Source: Anammoximicrobium sp964645045 (GTDB lineage Bacteria; Planctomycetota; Planctomycetia; Pirellulales; Pirellulaceae). Taken from it: a DNA stretch of 64,000 nt. A model generated the notes under the pieces. The model worked only from the letters and a program-made list of their open reading frames with translations, searched no databases and was not told where the DNA came from. Shown piece after piece: positions 34,649 to 42,608 of the stretch (within the stretch, counting starts at the first letter, position 1; every line of letters starts with the position of its first letter). The stretch lies in assembly GCA_964645045.1 (NCBI GenBank), contig CAZXYZ010000053.1, positions 8,556-72,555 of the forward strand, read 5' to 3'. The position numbers were made by a program, and so were the translations under genes.

Positions 34649-37270
34649 ATGACTGACGGGCCGTGGAAACGAACCTGGTTGATCGGCGCTGACGCACGAT
34701 GCGATGTGGTCGTGGATCGCCCCGTCGTGTCGGCCCGGCACTGCAGGCTGACCGAAACGGGTGACGGATTTCTCCTGGAGGATCTGAATTCCAGCAACGG
34801 GACTTTCGTCAACGGTCGCCGGATCGATTCGCCCGTTTCCGTCTCGCAGAGAGACTCCGTCACGCTGGGGCGCAGCGTGCCGATGGTCTGGCCGGATTTG
34901 GCAGCACGAGGTGCGATCGAACCCGAGACTGCCGCCAAGACCGTCCGAATCGGCCGTCTGCCGGAGAACGACATCGTGCTGGACTACCCCATGGTCTCCG
35001 GCTTTCACGCTCGAATTCTGACCGGAACGGACGGCCACCGGTTGGAAGATTTGGGATCGACCAACGGGACGGCCATCGGCTCGTTGCGCAATCGCATTAC
35101 TTGCGCCCGCCTGTCGCCTGGCGATGCGGTCTATTTCGGGTCGCTTCGTGTTCCGGCGTCTCGATTGTTATCCGGCAATCTTGCTTTGGGCAACGAGCCT
35201 TTCACTGCCCTGCCGGTGGACCACCAGGAGATGATTCTGGGACGCGACGCGCAATGCGACCTGGTCCTGGACGATCCCAAGATCTCGCGCCGGCACGCAC
35301 GATTCCAGCGTGTCCACGACGAGATGATTCTGGAGGACCTGAACTCGACGAACGGCACGTTCGTCAATGGCCAACGGATCAAGGGCCAGATGCGAGTCCA
35401 ATCGGGGGACGTGATTGCCGTGGGCAGTTACACGTTCACGGTGACGGCGGACGGCAATCTTCAGCAACGCGACTGGCGCGGCAATGTGGCAATCGAAGCT
35501 CAGTGCGTGTCGGTGGACGTGGGCGAGCGGCGGTTGCTGGAAAACCTTTCGCTGACCGTCTACCCCTCGGAATTCGTTGCGCTGATGGGGCCGAGTGGTG
35601 CGGGCAAAACGACGCTGATGAACGCACTCAATGGGTACGCGCGGCCAAGCTGCGGCACGGTGCGATTCAACGGGCAAGACTTGTACGCTAACTACGGCCA
35701 GTTCCAGGGCGTGATCGGCTACGTGCCTCAGGACGACATCATGCACGGCGAGCTAACCGTGGGGCAGGCGCTGTACTACACCGCTAGGCTCCGCCTGCCC
35801 GCGGATTCCAGCGACGAAGAAATTGTAGGGCGTGTGCAGAAGGTGATTTCACAACTGGGACTGGAGGGGACCGAAAACGTGCTGATCGGCTCGCCGCAGA
35901 GGAAAGGTATCAGTGGCGGGCAGCGGAAACGCGTCAACCTGGCGATGGAACTGCTGACCGATCCGGCCGTGCTGTTCCTGGACGAACCGACCTCTGGGTT
36001 GTCGTCGGAAGACGCGCTGAACGTAATGCGTCTGCTGCGTCGTTTGGCCGACGAGGGCAAGACGATTGTCTTGACGATTCACCAGCCCAGCCTGCAGGCG
36101 TACCGGCTGCTGGACAACCTGATCCTAGTGGCCAAAGATCAGGGGAGCCGAGATCCGGGGCGGCTGGTGTACTACGGGCCGGCTTACCCGCAGGCGGTTG
36201 ACTTCTTTAATCCGGGCGGCGTTGCCGAACTGAAACCCGGCGTCGAACCGTCGCCCGACGAGGTGTTACGTGGCTTTTCGAGGAAGAAGACCGCCGAGTG
36301 GGCCGAGTTGTACGATGATTCGCCGGTGAAACGCCAATTCGTCACGGATCGCGCTGAAAAGCAGCCCGTGGCGGAGAAAGCCGGGGAAGTCCCATCGGCA
36401 AACCGTGACTTCGGCTTCACGCAGTGGTGGACCCTGGTGCGGCGGTGTCTGGGTATCAAGATCAAGGACACCACGAACACGGCGATCCTGATGGCTCAGG
36501 CCCCGATTATCGCCTTGTTGATCGCCCTCGTGTTCGGCAACCAAGCAAGCCAAGAGGTAACGGTGGAGAACTGGCCGTCCGTCGCGGGTGCTGTTTCAAC
36601 GACAGTTTTTCTACTCGCGCTGGCTGCGCTCTGGTTCGGCTGCTCGAATTCGGCTCGCGAGATCGTCGGCGAATGGGCCATTTATCGTCGCGAGCGGATG
36701 GTCAATCTGAAGATCCCGTCCTACGTGGGATCGAAGTTCACGGTGCTGGGTGGATTGTGCTTCGTCCAGTGTGGGGTACTCCTCGGAATCGTCCACTCCT
36801 TTGCCGGGCTGAGCGCGCCGTGGATTCGCATGTTTCTCGTGTTGCTGCTGGTCTCACTGGTCGGACTGGCCATTGGCCTGACGGTGTCCTCCCTGGCCAG
36901 AACTTCCGAGGTCGCGATTGCTCTGCTGCCTCTGATTCTCCTGCCGATGGTGATCCTTGCGGGCGTCATGCAGCCCGTTCACAAGATGAACGGCAGCATT
37001 CAAGTGCTTTCCCATGTGATGCCATCGCGATGGGCCTTTGAAGGCCTGCTGCTGCTGGAAGTGGATGAGCGGCCCACATGGGTGCCTCCGGCCATGCCCG
37101 CGCGATCATCCGGCAGCCCTGCAACGGAACCGAAAGATATGGCCGACGAGTACTTCCCTGCTGACACGGAGCGGATGGGCGTTCTTGCAAGCTGCGTCTC
37201 GCTGATGTCGATGCTGATTTGTTTCGTTGGGGCCATTCATGTCATTCTGCGGTCCCGCGACACGCATTGA
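34649..37270 (+). CDS. ABC transporter of ABCG type with three N-terminal FHA domains
   Basis: The 873-residue protein has three FHA domains (residues about 5-90, 95-170 and 185-270; each with a G-R/A-D and S-x-R-H or S-x-x-H motif, then L-x-D-L-x-S-x-N-G-T). An ABC ATPase follows with Walker A GPSGAGKTT near 313, signature ISGGQRKRV near 420, Walker B VLFLDEP near 440 and the His switch TIHQPS. Six C-terminal TM helices (about 605-870) complete a half-transporter that should dimerise. Mycobacterial Rv1747 has two FHA domains and the same body and is controlled by kinase phosphorylation. By analogy this exporter is probably the output of the neighbouring kinases. Cargo unknown. Confidence 0.93.
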   Translation: MTDGPWKRTWLIGADARCDVVVDRPVVSARHCRLTETGDGFLLEDLNSSNGTFVNGRRIDSPVSVSQRDSVTLGRSVPMVWPDLAARGAIEPETAAKTVRIGRLPENDIVLDYPMVSGFHARILTGTDGHRLEDLGSTNGTAIGSLRNRITCARLSPGDAVYFGSLRVPASRLLSGNLALGNEPFTALPVDHQEMILGRDAQCDLVLDDPKISRRHARFQRVHDEMILEDLNSTNGTFVNGQRIKGQMRVQSGDVIAVGSYTFTVTADGNLQQRDWRGNVAIEAQCVSVDVGERRLLENLSLTVYPSEFVALMGPSGAGKTTLMNALNGYARPSCGTVRFNGQDLYANYGQFQGVIGYVPQDDIMHGELTVGQALYYTARLRLPADSSDEEIVGRVQKVISQLGLEGTENVLIGSPQRKGISGGQRKRVNLAMELLTDPAVLFLDEPTSGLSSEDALNVMRLLRRLADEGKTIVLTIHQPSLQAYRLLDNLILVAKDQGSRDPGRLVYYGPAYPQAVDFFNPGGVAELKPGVEPSPDEVLRGFSRKKTAEWAELYDDSPVKRQFVTDRAEKQPVAEKAGEVPSANRDFGFTQWWTLVRRCLGIKIKDTTNTAILMAQAPIIALLIALVFGNQASQEVTVENWPSVAGAVSTTVFLLALAALWFGCSNSAREIVGEWAIYRRERMVNLKIPSYVGSKFTVLGGLCFVQCGVLLGIVHSFAGLSAPWIRMFLVLLLVSLVGLAIGLTVSSLARTSEVAIALLPLILLPMVILAGVMQPVHKMNGSIQVLSHVMPSRWAFEGLLLLEVDERPTWVPPAMPARSSGSPATEPKDMADEYFPADTERMGVLASCVSLMSMLICFVGAIHVILRSRDTH

Positions 37271-37284
37271 ACTGGAGCTGTTTC

Positions 37285-37734
37285 ATGAAAATTAAGGACG
37301 ACGACTTAGCCCGATACGCAATCACCGGTTTGGCATTCGTGCTTTTCGTCGGCCTCACCGTATGGCTCGTCCATGCGGAAGGCGAACGTACGCGCCGGAC
37401 CATCCGCGAAGCGATTTCAGAGCGTCGGGAAAGAGCGGTCAACTGGCCTGAGATCCCAAACCAAGCTCCGACGTTGCACCCGCCGAGTCCGGTTACGGAA
37501 CCGCAGAGCGATACAGCGAAACCAACGCCGGATGCATCGGTCGTCCCCACCACATCTGCCCAGGGCGATGCCGATTTCGACTTGGACGATAGGGACATAT
37601 TTCCCGGCCTTCCTCCGCCGTCAAAGAAAGACGCGAAGTCGCTTCCCACGCCCCCGCCTCAGGCCAGTGGACAAACAGATCAGAGCAACCCAGAAGAAAA
37701 ACCGCAGCAGCAAGGACCCGGAGGTTCAACATGA
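37285..37734 (+). CDS. Small single-TM protein with Pro-rich tail
   Basis: The 149-residue protein has one TM helix (AITGLAFVLFVGLTVWLVHA) followed by EGERTRRTIREAISERRERA, then a disordered Pro/Gln/Asp-rich tail. The N-terminal 45 residues resemble the start of the M48 protease at 23191-24597 (GGLVWFI...EAERTRESIRDAAKQA), so the two may share an anchoring or interaction module. It starts 14 bases after the ABC transporter gene with GGAGCTG upstream. The next gene overlaps its stop (ATGA). It could be a membrane adaptor for the transporter or kinases. No known family. Confidence 0.75.
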   Translation: MKIKDDDLARYAITGLAFVLFVGLTVWLVHAEGERTRRTIREAISERRERAVNWPEIPNQAPTLHPPSPVTEPQSDTAKPTPDASVVPTTSAQGDADFDLDDRDIFPGLPPPSKKDAKSLPTPPPQASGQTDQSNPEEKPQQQGPGGST

Positions 37735-39305
37735 CCGCAATTCGTTTTTTTCCAGCAGCTGTTTTCACCGTGCTATCGTTTTTCGCGGAGGCAGCGACGC
37801 TGGCGCAGTTCGACCACATGACGGCCCGAGTTCCCAACACTGCGAACACCATCGTCTTGATCAACGTCGAAAAACTGCTCAACAGCCCAATGGCGGTGGC
37901 CGAGAATTGGCGGGAGGATCCCGTCAAGCGTTTTGCGGCCGGACTAACGAACGTCCCCTCCGACTCGAAACAAGTGCTGATTGCTTCGCAACTCGACATC
38001 GAGTTCATGCGGCCCGTTTGGGAACTCGGCATGGTCCAGGTGGATCAGGTACCGACGACAGCGGAATTGGCTGCGAAATTCCAAGGAACGGCCGATTCAG
38101 TCGCAGACTTGCCCGCAGTCCGATTACCTGACGATAGTTACCTGGTTCGATTCTCGGATACACTGCTTGGAGCCCACGCTCCGGGGAATCGGCAGGCGGT
38201 GTCGCGTTGGCTTTACGAGTCGGAAGGTAGCCTATCACCTTATCTTCAGGAAGCGATTGGCTATGCCGCCAGGGGAACCGAGTTCATCGTCGCGGTGGAC
38301 TTGAAGGACTCGGTCGCAATCGACGGCGCGCAGAAACAGCTCGAAGCGTTCGACAGCCAGGTGCTCAAGGACGCCAATCTCGACCCGCGTGAATTGGCAG
38401 AGCTTTTGGCCAGCGTCAAGGGCCTGATGCTGGGCATGACCTTCGACCGCCAAGCGTTTGGAAAGATCAAGCTGGATTTCGGTCGCGATGCTTCGATGCT
38501 TGCGGACATCGCCAAGCCGCTTTTCCTGTCGATTCTCGAACAACGCGGTTTGATGATTGACGAGTTTCACGAATGGAAAGCGAAAGTGGAAGGCGACCGG
38601 ATTATCTTCGGCGGGTATTTGACGAGCAGTGGTCTCATGCGTCTTTCCAGTCTAATCGACCTACCGACCCAGGCGTTGTACAGCCTGCCTCGACGACCGG
38701 CCGGCCGTGGGCCGAGTCAAACGGAAGAGCCGTCGCCCAAAGAACCCCCGCAGGTTGCGGATCAGCCGCCGGCAACTGATAGCAAAACGGCAGTGCGCCA
38801 ACCGGCAGAAACGGCCATTCCGAATACCGGCCAGGCCATTATCGAGCCGACACGACAGTACTTCCAAAAGGTGGACATTTTGCTCCGCGATCTCCGAAGC
38901 CGTAAGCGCGAGGCGAGGACTTTCGGTCAGATCGGTCTGTGGTACGAGAACTACGCTCGTAAGATCGACCGCCTGCCGCTGATGAACGTCGACGACCAAA
39001 TGCTGGATTATGGCGGGTATGTGGGTTACCAGCTGCGTAACGCTTCGCATGCCATCCGTACCGGAAGCGCCCAATCACGCCTCGGCCAGATAAGTGCCGT
39101 CAATCAAGGCGTCCCCGATCCACGTCTCGGCCCGGACGGACGTCGCGGCATGACCCTGCGCGAGGAAGCCGCCGCTCGGACGCAGGTCCGCACCTTCGCC
39201 AGGGTGACGTCGGCTTCGTCCGCTCAGCAAATCGAGCTTGAAATCGACGCGGCCACATCTGAGGTGCGCAGGCTGATCGCAAAGAAGTACCAAGTTGACT
39301 TGTAG
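37731..39305 (+). CDS. Exported protein of unknown function, last gene of the signalling operon
   Basis: The 524-residue product has a signal peptide (FFPAAVFTVLSFFAEAATLA). It continues with an alpha/beta region (NTANTIVLINVEKLLNS, GTEFIVAVDLKDSVAIDGAQ), a Pro/Gln-rich linker near 325-365 and a helical C-terminus (EPTRQYFQKVDILLRDLRSR). The ATG overlaps the preceding stop (ATGA), so it belongs to the operon with the kinases, phosphatase and exporter. It might be a periplasmic partner or cargo of the system, which is inference. The gene end is followed by the right flank of the accessory block. Confidence 0.75.
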   Translation: MTAIRFFPAAVFTVLSFFAEAATLAQFDHMTARVPNTANTIVLINVEKLLNSPMAVAENWREDPVKRFAAGLTNVPSDSKQVLIASQLDIEFMRPVWELGMVQVDQVPTTAELAAKFQGTADSVADLPAVRLPDDSYLVRFSDTLLGAHAPGNRQAVSRWLYESEGSLSPYLQEAIGYAARGTEFIVAVDLKDSVAIDGAQKQLEAFDSQVLKDANLDPRELAELLASVKGLMLGMTFDRQAFGKIKLDFGRDASMLADIAKPLFLSILEQRGLMIDEFHEWKAKVEGDRIIFGGYLTSSGLMRLSSLIDLPTQALYSLPRRPAGRGPSQTEEPSPKEPPQVADQPPATDSKTAVRQPAETAIPNTGQAIIEPTRQYFQKVDILLRDLRSRKREARTFGQIGLWYENYARKIDRLPLMNVDDQMLDYGGYVGYQLRNASHAIRTGSAQSRLGQISAVNQGVPDPRLGPDGRRGMTLREEAAARTQVRTFARVTSASSAQQIELEIDAATSEVRRLIAKKYQVDL

Positions 39306-39415
39306 AAGCCGTGATTTGGGGTCGCACGTCGCCAAGTCGTTAACCCTCATCCCTTTGCGCAACCTCGCAGCGTTTGATCCACTCGGGATGCCGATTCTAT
39401 CTCTGTCGCAACACG

Positions 39416-39443
39416 TATTGGTGTGTAACATATTGGTGTGTAA
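39416..39443. repeat. Short tandem repeat, TATTGGTGTGTAA unit
   Basis: The unit occurs at 39416-39428 and again at 39431-39443, a 15-base period. It lies in an otherwise featureless gap of about 400 bases after the signalling operon. Confidence 0.6.
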
Positions 39444-39508
39444 TACCTTGGCGACGACCGCCTTGAGCCGATGCTTGGTATCTTTGGTCCTTTGGCCTTG
39501 TTTCCAGT

Positions 39509-39673
39509 TTACTGCACCACGCGACGCTCTGGACGGTCTTTGCGTCTCGGTTTCGATTTGGGCGACTTCAGCTCCCGCGGGTACGGACTGCCGTTGTGAC
39601 GGGGCCAGACTCCGTGATGTTCGTGAAGCCGGCGAAGCCGATCGCACTCGTCATCGTCGCCCAGACGATTCAT
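39509..39673 (-). CDS. Possible small basic protein or gene remnant
   Basis: This 54-residue frame starts MNRLGDDDECDRLRRLHEHH and ends with a Lys/Arg/Pro-rich tail (KSPKSKPRRKDRPERRVVQ). Codon use looks coding-like but there is no clear ribosome binding site and I do not recognise a family. It abuts the truncated sirtuin and may be left over from the rearrangement that placed that fragment here. Confidence 0.3.
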   Translation of the reverse strand: MNRLGDDDECDRLRRLHEHHGVWPRHNGSPYPRELKSPKSKPRRKDRPERRVVQ

Positions 39674-39705
39674 TACGAGGACAAGCGATGCAGCTTGCGA
39701 GCGTC

Positions 39706-40238
39706 GGCCCAATCGGGGCCACGAAGTGCTGGCCGAGATGGAGCGGCACTTTGAGCGGGTTTGGACGTTGACGCAGAATGTGGACGGCTTTCATCGTGCG
39801 GCTGGCACGCAGAACCTGATCGAAATCCACGGCGACTTGCACGACATCTACTGTGCCGCCTGCAGGTGGCGGCGGCACGTCGATGACTACGACGCCCTCG
39901 AATTGCCGCCCCGCTGTCCGCAGTGTCACCACATCGCCCGGCCGGACGTCGTGCTGTTTGGCGAGTTCCTGCCGCCGGACAAAGTGCAGCGGCTGTTCGC
40001 CGAGTGCCGCCGCGGGTTCGACGCCGTGTTCAGCGTCGGCACGGGCAGCGTCTTTCCGTACATTGTCGAGCCCGTACGGCAGGCTCAGTTGCGCGGCCGG
40101 CCGGCAATCGAAATCAACCCCGGCGAAAGCACGATCTCCCACCTGGTGGATGTGCGACTGCCCCTGCGTGCCGCGCCCGCGTTGGATGCCATCTGGACGC
40201 GATATCGCGCGCGGCGGGGCGGTTCGACGGTGCCATAA
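39706..40238 (+). pseudogene. Truncated second copy of the Sir2-family sirtuin (right border of accessory block)
   Basis: From CGGGGCCACGAAGTG this copies the sirtuin at 13515-14015, keeping TQNVDGFH, the catalytic IHG motif, the four zinc Cys, FGEFLP and INPGES. The first 85-90 residues with the GAGLSADSG NAD-binding loop are absent, so it should be inactive. A frame from GTG 39726 could make 170 residues. Most of the differences from the intact copy are synonymous, which suggests it was under selection until recently or descends from a diverged full-length gene. Sequence before 39706 is unrelated to the upstream part of the intact gene. Confidence 0.88.
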
Positions 40239-40496
40239 GGTCTACGCTCCCGCCGCGAGTCGATTCTCTGGCATCCCTCCGGGATGCACGGATGGATGGT
40301 CGGCATTCCGGTGGTCTTCGCTGCGCTCGCCCACCGGCTAACGTCTGTGTCCGCTCCGCGGCCGTTAACGCCTGTGTCCGCCCCGCGGTCTGCAGATCAC
40401 AAGGCGGAGAGTGGACAACTCCAGAATCCGCCTTGGCGTGTTTCGGCGGCGGGCTTCGCTCGTTCCGGCAGCCTAAAGGCTGTACTCCAACTTTGC
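40239..40496. other. Intergenic repeats between sirtuin fragment and pgk
   Basis: No gene seen. The region contains a CCGGTGG/CCACCGG hairpin near 40308-40337, a direct repeat of about 23 bp (TAACGTCTGTGTCCGCTCCG at 40339 and its near copy from 40365) and, at 40465-40491, an inverted copy of the repeat unit found at the window end (63921-64000). It lies downstream of pgk, which is on the minus strand, and may serve in termination. Confidence 0.6.
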
Positions 40497-41681
40497 TTAC
40501 TTGTCGTCCAGCAACTCGACGGCCTCGAACTTGTTGCCTTCCAGCATTTCCAGGCTGGCGCCGCCGCCGGTGCTGACGTGCGAAACCTGGTCGGCAAACC
40601 CAAGTTGCTCGATGGCCGCGGCGCTGTCACCGCCGCCGATGATGCTGGTGGCGTCGCTTGCGGCGACGGCTTGAGCGACGGTCTTCGTTCCGGCGTCAAA
40701 GGGCGGCATCTCGAACACGCCCATTGGTCCGTTCCACACGACCGTCTTGGCCGACTGGATGATTTCCGCGTACCGCTTCGCGGTTTCCGGACCGATGTCC
40801 AGGCCCTGGAAATCGGCGGGGATCTGACCGGCCGCGACAATCACTTTGTTGCAGCCTGCGTCAAAGGCGTCACCGCAGTGCGTGTCGGTGGGCAGGACCA
40901 AACGGTTGCCGCCCGCCGCCAGCAATTCCTTGGCCAACTCGACCTTGTCCGGCTCGACCAGGCTCTTGCCGACCTGCCCGCCCTGGGCCAACGAGAACGT
41001 ATAGGCCATCGCGCCGCCGATCAGCACCTGGTCGCAGATTGTCAACAGGTTCTTGATCACCTTGATCTTGTCCGAGACCTTGGCGCCGCCCAGGATGGCC
41101 ACAAAGGGCCGGGCCGGGTTGGCCACGGCGTCGCTCAGGTACTGGATCTCCTTTTCGACCAGGAACCCGACGACCTTGGGCTTGCCTCCCATCGCTTTGG
41201 GTACGGCGACCATCGAAGCGTCCGTGCGGTGGCAGGTTCCGAAAGCGTCATTGCAGTAGATGTCGGCCATGCCGGCCAGCGACTGAGCGAAGGCGGCATC
41301 GCCCTTCTTCTCGCCCGGATAGAACCGCAGATTCTCCAGCACCAGGACGCCGCCTGCGGCCAGCGCGGCCGCTTTCGCGCGGGCGTCGTCGCCGATCACG
41401 TCGTGGGCGAACAGAACCGGCTTGCCCAGCAACTCGGCCAGCTTGTCGGCCGCCGGCTTCGTGCTGTACTTGGGCTCCGGAGCGTCTTTGGGGCGTCCCA
41501 AGTGACTCATCAGGATCAGCCGGCCTCCGCGATCGATGACGGAGCGGATGGACGGCAACGCCATCCGCACCCGCCGGTCGTCGGTGACTCGTTTTTGGTC
41601 ATCCAGCGGTACATTGAAATCGACGCGCATCAAAACCGTCTTTCCGGCGACGGGAACATCCTGAATCGTCTTCTTGGCCAT
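40497..41681 (-). CDS. pgk: Phosphoglycerate kinase
   Basis: Pgk transfers phosphate from 1,3-bisphosphoglycerate to ADP in glycolysis, reversibly. The 394-residue protein is of normal length, with RVDFNVPLD, SHLGRP, ENLRFYPGE, FGTCHRTDAS, AILGGAKVSDKI and the C-terminal IIGGGDSAAA nucleotide motif. The ATG at 41681 follows AGGAAG. A GTG just before it at 41684 is in frame. It stands alone on the minus strand at the right side of the accessory block and is a typical core gene. Confidence 0.96.
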   Translation of the reverse strand: MAKKTIQDVPVAGKTVLMRVDFNVPLDDQKRVTDDRRVRMALPSIRSVIDRGGRLILMSHLGRPKDAPEPKYSTKPAADKLAELLGKPVLFAHDVIGDDARAKAAALAAGGVLVLENLRFYPGEKKGDAAFAQSLAGMADIYCNDAFGTCHRTDASMVAVPKAMGGKPKVVGFLVEKEIQYLSDAVANPARPFVAILGGAKVSDKIKVIKNLLTICDQVLIGGAMAYTFSLAQGGQVGKSLVEPDKVELAKELLAAGGNRLVLPTDTHCGDAFDAGCNKVIVAAGQIPADFQGLDIGPETAKRYAEIIQSAKTVVWNGPMGVFEMPPFDAGTKTVAQAVAASDATSIIGGGDSAAAIEQLGFADQVSHVSTGGGASLEMLEGNKFEAVELLDDK

Positions 41682-42058
41682 CACAGGCTTCCTTCTAAAT
41701 GAGAGTCAAGAACATTGGTCCGGTACTTCGCACAACCTGCTTGCGGAAACAGATTACATCGTCTCTTTGGCCCCTGTGCAAGATCCCACGATGCACAACT
41801 CGGCAAAGAAGACGAGAATCAAACCTTAAGGCGGGCTTAACCAGCTTGAGGCAGTCGGCAGGAATTTCCCGGATCGCGTGGCAGGATGGCTTGTTCCTGC
41901 AACATCCGGTTGGTAGATTTAGCCCGTGTTTTGCTTCTGAGCGGCGGCCGCCTGTTTTGCGACGAGGCGGCGAGTCGAATTTCGAGGCTGATTCTTCGAG
42001 TTTATTCTGAAGATCCTCTGCGTGTTTCGAGGAATTCCTGGCGCGAAGGAAGTTGGCT
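41682..42058. other. Divergent intergenic region (pgk / CBS protein)
   Basis: About 375 bases between divergent genes, presumably holding both promoters. I see no gene, repeat or clear consensus promoter. Confidence 0.5.
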
Positions 42059-42523
42059 GTGGATTTTCAACTCAATCTCAACGCGGAGACGGTGGCCCAT
42101 TTGGAAGCCCTGCCTTCCGTCTGCGTCGATCCCGGCCTGACGGTTCGTGACGCCCTCAAGCAGTTACAGGCGCAGCGGCGCAGCACCCTGTTGATCTGCC
42201 GTGAAGGTTTGCTGATCGGGATTTTCACGGAACGCGACGCGCTGAAACTGATGGCGTTGGATGCGAATCTGGATGTGCCGGTGGAGGACGTGATGACACA
42301 CAACCCGGTGGTGGTGTCGCCCGAGGACTCCGTCGGAGACGCCATTACCAAAATGTCTCAGGGCGGTTACCGCCGTCTGCCGATTGTCAACCGCGACGGA
42401 GTGCCCACGGGCGTGCTGTCCGTGAGGCAGATCCTGCGTTATTTGGTGGAGCATTTTCCCACGGCCATCTACACGCTACCGCCCACACCCCACGAAGCGA
42501 CCCGAGACCGCGAAGGCGCCTAG
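42059..42523 (+). CDS. CBS-pair domain protein
   Basis: The 154-residue protein is essentially one CBS pair (residues about 20-135; LLIGIFTERDALKLMALD and GVLSVRQILRYLVE are typical). CBS pairs bind adenosine nucleotides and often report energy state. The GTG at 42059 is chosen because AGGAAG lies six bases upstream. The TTG at 42053 is too close to that site. It lies 85 bases before korA and resembles the zinc-ribbon CBS protein just after korB, suggesting that both are linked to the 2-oxoacid oxidoreductase. Confidence 0.88.
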   Translation: MDFQLNLNAETVAHLEALPSVCVDPGLTVRDALKQLQAQRRSTLLICREGLLIGIFTERDALKLMALDANLDVPVEDVMTHNPVVVSPEDSVGDAITKMSQGGYRRLPIVNRDGVPTGVLSVRQILRYLVEHFPTAIYTLPPTPHEATRDREGA

Positions 42524-42608
42524 ATTTCCGGTTGTCCGGCGTTGACTTTGTCTCTACAGTGTTTTAAGCCCGCTTTGCTCGCCTTGTTCAATCCTGCTGA
42601 AGTGCCCT

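Noticed and set aside
28731..39305. Type VI secretion-associated phosphorylation module
   Set aside because: Kinase, PP2C and FHA proteins are present, but no Tss structural gene occurs in the window.
14032..39705. Prophage or integrative element with integrase
   Set aside because: No integrase, transposase, relaxase or phage structural gene was recognised, so I call it only an accessory block.
40284..41702. Long + strand frame of 472 codons opposite pgk
   Set aside because: It is the antisense of a clear phosphoglycerate kinase gene and has no domain.
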